Of a stretch of DNA of 64,000 nt, positions 57,457-64,000 are shown in pieces. A model generated the notes under the pieces. That model did not search any database, was not told the origin of the DNA, and saw only the letters and a list, made by a program, of their open reading frames with translations. Position 1 is the stretch's first letter. Each line of letters begins with the position of its first letter. This DNA comes from Aphanomyces cochlioides (Eukaryota > Oomycota > Saprolegniomycetes > Saprolegniales > Verrucalvaceae), in NCBI GenBank assembly GCA_019828595.1, contig JAHQRK010000013.1:713501-777500 (forward strand). The letters run 5' to 3'. Made by a program: the position numbers and the translations under genes.

Positions 57457-58371
57457 CACGAACGGCTGTAATTCAATTGAATGAACAACGCAGTTGGATG
57501 TTTTGACCAAAGGGGAAGCCCCCAGAATTGGGCAATTTCACCTCGAAGCTGTAGAGCACATGTTATTCACAGATGTCAGCATAGGAACAGCCAGTGCAAC
57601 AGGTCTGGGTGGGTTGGAATTACAGAATGACCACTGAACCTTCTGGCACTTTTTCGCACCTGCGATGTCGGGGTGGTCCAGAATATTACCTTATTTTAAG
57701 AACCAATAATTGCATGTAAAGACATCATAAAGGGGAAACATTATTTAAAGTCATTGAAAAGAGGGTGTCTCTACACATTCTTTAACTAAAGTAAGGTTCA
57801 ATCATTGTCTCCCTTTTCTCGTGTTCATACTGCTCATTTTTCATTCGGCACACCAGAGATCGTGAGTTCCCGAACCGGAGATGGCAGAGTTCCAAACGTG
57901 CATGTTGTCATGCGCGTCCACCCGGGCGATCGACGTTTTTCTTGGTTCACCGCCCGGGTGGACACGCTAGTAGTTATAAAAGGGATCGCCGCACTGCGAA
58001 TCAGTAACACTGTGGAGAGCTACTTCATCTTACTGACGTCGTCGCACTCACATCCTATTGTCCGCCAGAGGTCAACCGCGAAACACGTTAAGGACTTTTA
58101 ATTTGCTGTTAATATAATGTTGCTTTCTTTTTTATTACTTACTGCTTGTATGGTTGGCGATTGCAATTTGAAATTGTTTCGCGAAAAATGAAAAGTGTGT
58201 TTTCTCATACCAAAAAGTATAAATTACACAAGTAAAAATATAAATTTGTAAAGTGTACCTAATTTTATATACATAATGTCCATAGAAAATACCAATAAGA
58301 TCAGAGAGGAAGATGTGGAGATTCTGAAGTCATCAAATATAAAAGGATTAGTTCAAATGTGAGACTTAGAG
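57457..58371. other. Non-coding stretch with one strong hairpin
   Basis: The only clear feature is the 13-bp stem GTCCACCCGGGCG (57,916-57,928) with its complement CGCCCGGGTGGAC (57,951-57,963) around a 22-nt loop. No recognisable gene; the + frame at 57,805-58,101 crosses the hairpin and has no family match. Confidence 0.5.
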
Positions 58372-58498
58372 CATCTCCACCGGTTTTGACAAATTTTATG
58401 GCAATTTGCGACCCAATTTTAAAAGAAATGTAAAAAACGAGATCTATTCGCATCCATTTGTTGCATTTTGCCCAGCCTTCCCATTTGTTCCCATTCCA

Positions 58499-59872
58499 AT
58501 GGAAGAATTGTGGTCCGATTCATCGTCATCGAGCGATGGAAGCTCAGACGATGATCAACTTGATCAAATCGATGGCATGAGCGGTGCTGTGCTCAGCCTC
58601 ATTCAGAACAATGCATCAAACCTACAGCACATGCTATTGCTCAGTCGACGTGGCCATGGTGGATCACTACCTGGACGCTCCCCAAACATTAACCGAGATT
58701 GGATTGGTATGCATGAACGACTCGTCGAGCAGTATTTCTGCACGTTTCCAATGTACTCTGAACAGACATTTCGACGCCGATATTGTATGTCGAAGAGTCT
58801 CTTCAATCGCATTCATTTTGAAATTACAGAAGCTGACAACTACTTTGAGCAGCGTCCAGACGCTACAGGAAAACTTGGCATCTCGTCGCTTTTGAAATGT
58901 ACTGTTGCCTTACGAATGCTTGCTTATGGAACACCAGCAGATAGCCTTGATGAAAATCTTGAAGTGGGAGAGTCAACAGTCTTGGAGGCTACGAAACGTT
59001 TTGTCAATTGCATTGTGAATTTGTATTCAAGAGAATATTTGCGCTATCCTAACGAAGATGATCTAAAACGTTTGCTAGCCAGGTCTTATGAAAGAGGATT
59101 TCCTGGTATGCTTGGCTCCATCGATTGTATGCATTGGCCATGGAAGAACTGTCCTGTTGGCCTTGCTGGTCAGTATAAAGGAAAAGAAAAGAAACCAACA
59201 ATCATTTTAGAAGCCATAGCAGATAGAGATTTGTGGATTTGGCACGCCAATTTTGGCTCACCGGGCTCTCTCAACGACATCAATGTTTTGCATGCCTCTC
59301 CATTGTTCTCCAACTTTTCCAAGGACACTTCCCCCCGAGTTGACTTTGTTCTGAATGGTCATCCTTATCACCATGGATATTATTTGGCTGATCAAATTTA
59401 CCCCAAGATGTCTGTCTTTGTCAAAACCATATCCGCTCCATCGTCGAGAATGCAGAAATATTTCAGCCGCCGACAGGAAAGCGAAAGAAAAGATGTAGAA
59501 AGAGCTTTCGGTGTTCTCCAAGCTCGTTGAAGAATTCTCACCTTGCCTTGCAAATTGTGGAGCTCACATGCGATGAAAAATGCAATGACAGCATGCCTCA
59601 TACTTCATAACATGATCATTGAGGACGAGCGAGAGAGATATCCTGAAGCTGAGATGTCAACAAGATATCTCTTCGATCCCGAGAGCCAACCAAGCGGCAA
59701 TATACCGATTTTGAGTGTAACACGACCGAGCGAACGACAGCTACCATTCTCAACAATTGATGACCTTCTTGGAGCTTATGAAGCCATTCAATGCGAAGGT
59801 GTGCATAGGAGACTACGTGATGATATATCTGTGCAATTGTGGGATCATAGAGGTAGGCTAGAAAACGATTAA
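58499..59872 (+). pseudogene. Plant-type Harbinger transposase with one in-frame TGA
   Basis: 457 codons from the ATG at 58,499 (MEELWSDSSSSSDGSSDDD). The match is to the Plant transposon protein (PF04827) branch of DDE_Tnp_4: GSIDCMHWPWKNCPVGLAG (first Asp), FGSPGSLNDINVLHASP (second Asp), VERAFGVLQAR (Glu). A TGA at 59,528-59,530 comes exactly where Trp is expected (QAR-stop-RILTLP); beyond it the same frame runs on with LWSSHAMKNAMTACLILHNM and an ordinary C terminus. No frameshift is present. Thus one TGG-to-TGA change is the only visible lesion. Residues 1-120 are acidic then helical, as usual for the N terminus. Confidence 0.88.
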
Positions 59873-60092
59873 GATAATTCAGTCATTTTATTGACATTAC
59901 CCTATGGTTGTTGTAGAGTTTCGTTTGCTTGCTCATCGAGCAATCTATTTGCAAGTGGGCAGTTGGAATCTCTTTGAAGCAGCAAGCTAATGGTTCGCAA
60001 TCTGTTTTTCTCTTCTGCAATCTGCATTTTCTTTGCTTGCATGCTCTCCTTGTGCTTCAAGTGCGCTTCAAGTGCGCTTCATGCTGCTCTGC

Positions 60093-60738
60093 CTATTGTT
60101 TCAAGAATGCCACAAGATCTTCAGCGCATTGTGTGTTCTTTTCCAACAAGTTCAACTGCGTCCTTTCAAGCTTTGCACGTTTATTGCCCATGGGTCTTTC
60201 TGAATACTCTTTGGCTTTGATGTGGTTGCCATCGTCATCAGCGGTCATATCGGAAGGATTTGAGTCGTTGTCTTTAGTTGTCTCCTTGTTTGTAGTACTC
60301 GGAGCCTTCTTTCTTTCACAGTATTGTGTAGACCGTTTGGGAGAGTCTTTGAGTATAGCGTAGCAATTCATGTATCTAAAAGCATATCTCTTCGTTGGAT
60401 CCTTGTGGGATGCTTGCGTGAACAGTCTTTGAGCATCCACAATGCGATTGTCGTCAGTTTTGCCGCTCTCGTTGAGAAGCAAAACCTGGTGGTACTTTGC
60501 AGAGAACAAGGATACATCTCTCGACACCGCACTGAACTTTGCCTGGGCATGATTCCATGTCTTGTCCAGGGGTGCCAATGCTTGGTCGACTAAACTGCGA
60601 TCGAGAACCTCACAAATACGGCTTCAAAAGACTTCAGCCCGCTGCCCAATCCCAACCGATGCATCTTGACTTACGTGGAGCCATGCTTGACATAAACCGA
60701 CAGTTTCTGTCTCACTCCATCCTCGTCCACGTCTTCCA
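60093..60738 (-). pseudogene. Harbinger-5 accessory protein (Myb/NAM-associated type)
   Basis: The minus strand from 60,738 reads DEEWSETETVGLCQAWLHVS, then QDASVGIGQRAEVF and a TGA where the family has Trp. It continues in frame SRICEVLDRSLVDQ and WNHAQAKFSAVSRDVSLFSA to a Lys/Glu-rich C terminus ending AEDLVAFLKQ at 60,093. This order (WxxxEDxxLCxAWLxVSQD, G..Q.AEVFW) is typical of the Myb-like companion of plant-type Harbinger. A start codon is not visible. The only internal break is that TGA. Confidence 0.75.
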
Positions 60739-60790
60739 CTCATGCCAAAGGCGACTGCACCAAGCACTTTGCTCTGTGGCAAATGACAGA

Positions 60791-61241
60791 TATGTGAATG
60801 AGTTCATCTCATAATTTTGTTGAGAAATAGGCATATTTGTATGCAATAAGTTTTTTACTGCCTTTTTGTAGTCAAAATCAATATATTGATTCGGCATCCA
60901 GACGGGCACTCATGAAATTCTCACATTTTCTTGACACCATTATATGCCGTTTTGGTATGAATATATAAATGTGAAAAAATTCTGGGGTAAAAATATGGTC
61001 TGGCGTCCAGAGGAGCAATTAGAGTCGAAGCATACAATATTCAAATTTAATTTGCAAACAATTTGGCAATATATACAACTCAGAGCACAAGATCATTTTT
61101 ATACAGTATGTGCATGTTCAGAGTGATTTGGCGTATGTACAACGTACACATTGTACCGTAATGTCGTACATTCTAAGAATAACTATCAGGTGTCATGTGA
61201 TTGGTTAAACGAAGATTAGTTACAACTGCGTTTGAGCTGCC
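60791..61241. other. AT-rich intergenic stretch
   Basis: Between Harbinger-5 and the MULE. No gene. It presumably includes the 5' end of the MULE, but no terminal inverted repeat was identified. Confidence 0.4.
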
Positions 61242-63751
61242 ATGTCCACCACGCCTCAAGACGTTCGTCGAGAGCTCAGGAAGCTTTCCAAAACAATGAA
61301 GAACATGAGTGAAGAGACATTCCATAAGAGTGTCAGTCGAATTCAAGACGTTATGGAATTGCACCACCCGTCGATTACAACTTCGCGTGATCTACTCTTG
61401 GATGTTCAAAACATCCACTATATGAATACACTTTTCACGAAATTCCAGCTATATAGTGAGTGATTCCAAACGATGATGTAATACACATTACTCTTCTTTC
61501 TCTTGTCTTGTACACATATTTCACAAAGACTGCCGTGGATTCATTGTGCGATCTCGGTTTACCGTGGATTTAAGACAGTTACTCACAAGTGACCGTTATG
61601 TCGTACTCCCAGTCCTTTCCATCGTGTCTTTATCTTGTTGTGGACTCATGGACTTTCTTCCTTTAATTCAACTTCCAATACTCGAGCTAGCAGCGTTTCT
61701 GGCTAACCTCCCTTCTTTCAGGACGCCTAACAGTAATAACAAGCCATGCACTATGAAACACCCTGACGTGTACAATGCCGCTTGCTTTGAGCCCCATCCC
61801 TTGAAGGTGCAGTATACCTGTTGTGTTTCCAGTCGGTGCCACCCCGACTTCAATGAGTTCAATTCGAGCAATATAGAAAAATGTCCTGTCAAGTACAGAA
61901 TCATAACATGTGTTCCCTCCGGGCTGGCCTGCGTGGCTGCACGGGGGGTTCACCGCTCTACCCAGTTTCCTGATGGTGGTGCACGATCACCAATCCGTAC
62001 TGCAGTAAGTGTGTCCTGGATATATATCGTTCACAGCTAATGAATAATTTAGGTAACAGATAGCATGAAAGAAGCTCTACGTGCTTGGTTAAAAGATAAT
62101 CCAACCCGCAAGCCTAAAGATTTGTTCAACAAACTTGAGGCAGCTCATGCCAGGCACGAGTTTGGACAAAGTCCCTTGCCTTCTCTACAGCAGGTGCAAG
62201 ACAGTATAAAGTACATAAGGTCCAAGGAAATGCAACATCAGAGTACGGTGCAAGCTGTTGAAGTTGAACTTGCACGAAGGTGTCTGTCTCATGACGGTGT
62301 TGATTCAAATCAAGCCTTTGTTTTCGGAGTACCATGTGTGGATGGCAAACCGCAAGTGGGTGATGGTGGGATTCGTTCTTTTCGAGCTGGTAAACAGGGC
62401 ATATTTTCACCTCCTAATTACAATGTAGCCTTCACAACTCTTTCTTTACTCGAACGCTATATTTCTGTTTGTACATCCAACCCTGACTTCAGGGTCATTG
62501 TGCACGTCGACACAACCTTCAAGACCAATAAATCTGGTTATCCTGTGTTTGTCATGGGTTATTCTGACAAAGGTGGACAATTTCATGTACTATGCGTGAG
62601 TATAACATCACAAAGAACACGCGACGACTTCAAGTGGGTTTTGAATTCTTTACAATCCATTATGCAGAGCAAGCTCAACTACACATGGTCGCCTGTGCTC
62701 TTTATGGGTGACGCAGATCGTGCGCAACACAGAGGTTTGCTAGAATTTTTTGGTGCAAGAGGGCTAGAAATTCAGTATCTCATGTGTTTTTTTCATGTTC
62801 TAAAGAAGTGTTACGAAAGAAAGGGAGGTCTCGAATGGCATGAATGGCGTCGAGTCACCTTCGACATCTACTTGTTGCACTTGTCTTTATCTTTCGAAGG
62901 GCTACAAGAAAAAATGGGTGAATTCTATGAGAGATGGAGTGGTTCCCGAGAGCAACGCAAATTTCGCACTTATTTTTTGACACATGGTTGCCACGGGACG
63001 TGAGATTCAGCAATCGAAGTGACATACGATTTTGGAAGTGGCAAGTTTATCACAGTGACTGTGGTAGTGCCTACACGTACAATCCGAATGAGCATTTCAA
63101 CGCTGATTTAAAAAGAGTAAGTGCGGTTTAGTGTATGAATGTCTTTGACCTTGAATATAGTTTCTTAATAATCAAAAGCTGCATATGCCTCATTTAATCC
63201 AAGAGTTTTGCAATTTACTGGCAAAATAATCCAGGCTCATTCGACCTTGGGCTCTCCAACCTTATGTTTCGGAGCGTCTCAAGTGCCATTATCTCCAATT
63301 GCAACGCGACAGCCGCTTACGTGTGTCTGGTCCCGTTGGACTAAATCCTATGACATGGAACGTGTTGCATTTGGGGCAAGCACATGTTGACCAGGAAGAT
63401 GATGCAGATGAATATCGTAATTCCACCCACTTTGCACGAAGCCATATGCCCAGAGACTTGCGTCGTTTGGAAGTGCACATGCAACTAGAGAATGGCTGGA
63501 GCGTTGTACGCACAGATGGCAAGACACGATGCCGCTGTTTAGTTTGGGTGCGCAATAATATTTGTGTGCACTCTGTGTCAGTGTGCTGTCATGTTGGAGA
63601 TATTCCAAATGGCTTAGTAGGAGCTCCAAGAAAACTGCAAAATCGCACCCAAAGACAACGTCAGCGAGAAGATCCTGAAGAAAATTTACTCGTACAAGGC
63701 AATTTACGAGGTCGCCCCAGGGCCAACAGGGGCGCTTTACATATGGAATAG
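61242..63751 (+). pseudogene. Mutator-like (MULE) transposase with introns and SWIM finger
   Basis: Starts MSTTPQDVRRELRKLSKTMK at 61,242. A GT donor follows LYS near 61,456. The next coding part (about 61,710-62,005) has CTMKHPDVYNAACFEPHPL and is joined by a 47-bp GT-AG intron (about 62,006-62,052) to the core, 62,053-63,003. The core has FRVIVHVDTTFKTNKSGYPV (first Asp), LFMGDADRAQHRGLLEF (second Asp) and YLMCFFHVLKKCYE. A frameshift near 62,970 leads to SDCGSAYTYNPNEHFNADLK, then an intron (about 63,118-63,178), then a last frame with the SWIM zinc finger CRCLVWVRNNICVH and a Gln/Arg-rich end at 63,751. At least two shifts make it a probable pseudogene. Confidence 0.78.
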
Positions 63752-63897
63752 AACTGAGGTGCCATAAGATTCATTTGGTAGGAATAAATTGTGTAATGAT
63801 AAATCACACTACTTGTCTCAAAATACTTCCACATATGTATTGCTAGCCCAACTAAACAGTTCCAGCGTGAAATCCCCAGCAGGGCATCTCCTCTATA

Positions 63898-63988
63898 AAG
63901 TGGTGAAAAACACCATTTTGTAAAGAAGAACACAGTGGAGTTTTTCACAACTGTATTGACATGAACATAGTGGTGTTTTTCACCACTT
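63898..63988. mobile_element. 91-bp hairpin MITE with TA duplication
   Basis: Ends AAGTGGTGAAAAACACCA and its exact complement, flanked by TA (63,896-63,897 and 63,989-63,990). A further half-copy, GTGGAGTTTTTCACAAC, lies in the middle. The AAGTG start and TA duplication match the Tc1 element at 21.9 kb. Confidence 0.75.
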
Positions 63989-64000
63989 TAAAAGATGAAC

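Larger units (their letters stand above)
58372..60790. mobile_element. Harbinger-5 (plant-type PIF/Harbinger)
   Basis: A transposase on the + strand and an accessory gene on the - strand, convergent and 220 bp apart. The left end is guessed from GCATCTCCACCGGTTTTGAC at 58,371, a start common to Harbinger MITEs; no matching right end was found. Boundaries are approximate. Confidence 0.7.

Overview
This 64 kb window is a transposon-saturated piece of a eukaryotic genome. The gene content (Harbinger, Tc1/mariner, MULE, Copia and Gypsy elements, repeated old-yellow-enzyme genes, a large ferric reductase, an F-box protein, trypsin-like debris) together with very short GT-AG introns fits an oomycete, probably a saprolegnialean water mould. 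That placement is inference from families; there is no rRNA or phylogenetic marker in the window.

Layout. 0-1.6 kb: the two ordinary host genes, a mucin-like membrane protein and an F-box protein. 1.8-7.4 kb: a Harbinger element (Harbinger-1) followed by a 5'-truncated Copia. 7.4-10.5 kb: a Gypsy integrase fragment abutting an antisense gag-like gene, then a broken serine protease. 10.8-12.8 kb: a relic Tc1-type element and a foldback sequence that carries the stop codon of the next gene. 12.7-14.8 kb: an intact DOMON/ferric reductase. 16.6-21.0 kb: Harbinger-2 with flanking TAA duplications, interrupted by a mariner element with a TA duplication. 21.7-24.5 kb: Harbinger-3, which keeps only its accessory gene and carries a nested Tc1. 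24.8-31.6 kb: an old yellow enzyme (OYE) pseudogene split by Copia-2 with a 5-bp duplication. 32.6-38.7 kb: Gypsy-2, a chromovirus with both LTRs. 38.7-41.1 kb: gene and OYE debris.

41,623-55,534 is one giant palindrome: two arms of about 6.77 kb, more than 99.9 percent identical by eye, around a 380-bp spacer. Each arm carries an intact OYE gene, an N-terminally truncated OYE, a chimeric OYE pseudogene and a Harbinger-4 copy. 98 bp beyond it lies a 1.8-kb element (55,632-57,456) with perfect 27-bp terminal inverted repeats, iterated subterminal repeats, a nested MITE and a long foldback whose two ends carry tRNA-like, Pol III-type heads. 58.4-60.8 kb holds Harbinger-5 (plant-type transposase plus accessory gene), 61.2-63.8 kb a MULE, and the window ends in a 91-bp hairpin MITE.

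Intact candidate host genes are few: the surface protein, the F-box protein, the ferric reductase and two mirror copies of OYE. Nearly all else is mobile DNA or genes broken by it. In the four Harbinger elements that retain both genes, transposase and Myb/SANT-like accessory gene are convergent. Several frameshifts fall in homopolymers, so some apparent pseudogenes may be assembly errors, and the palindrome itself needs long-read confirmation.
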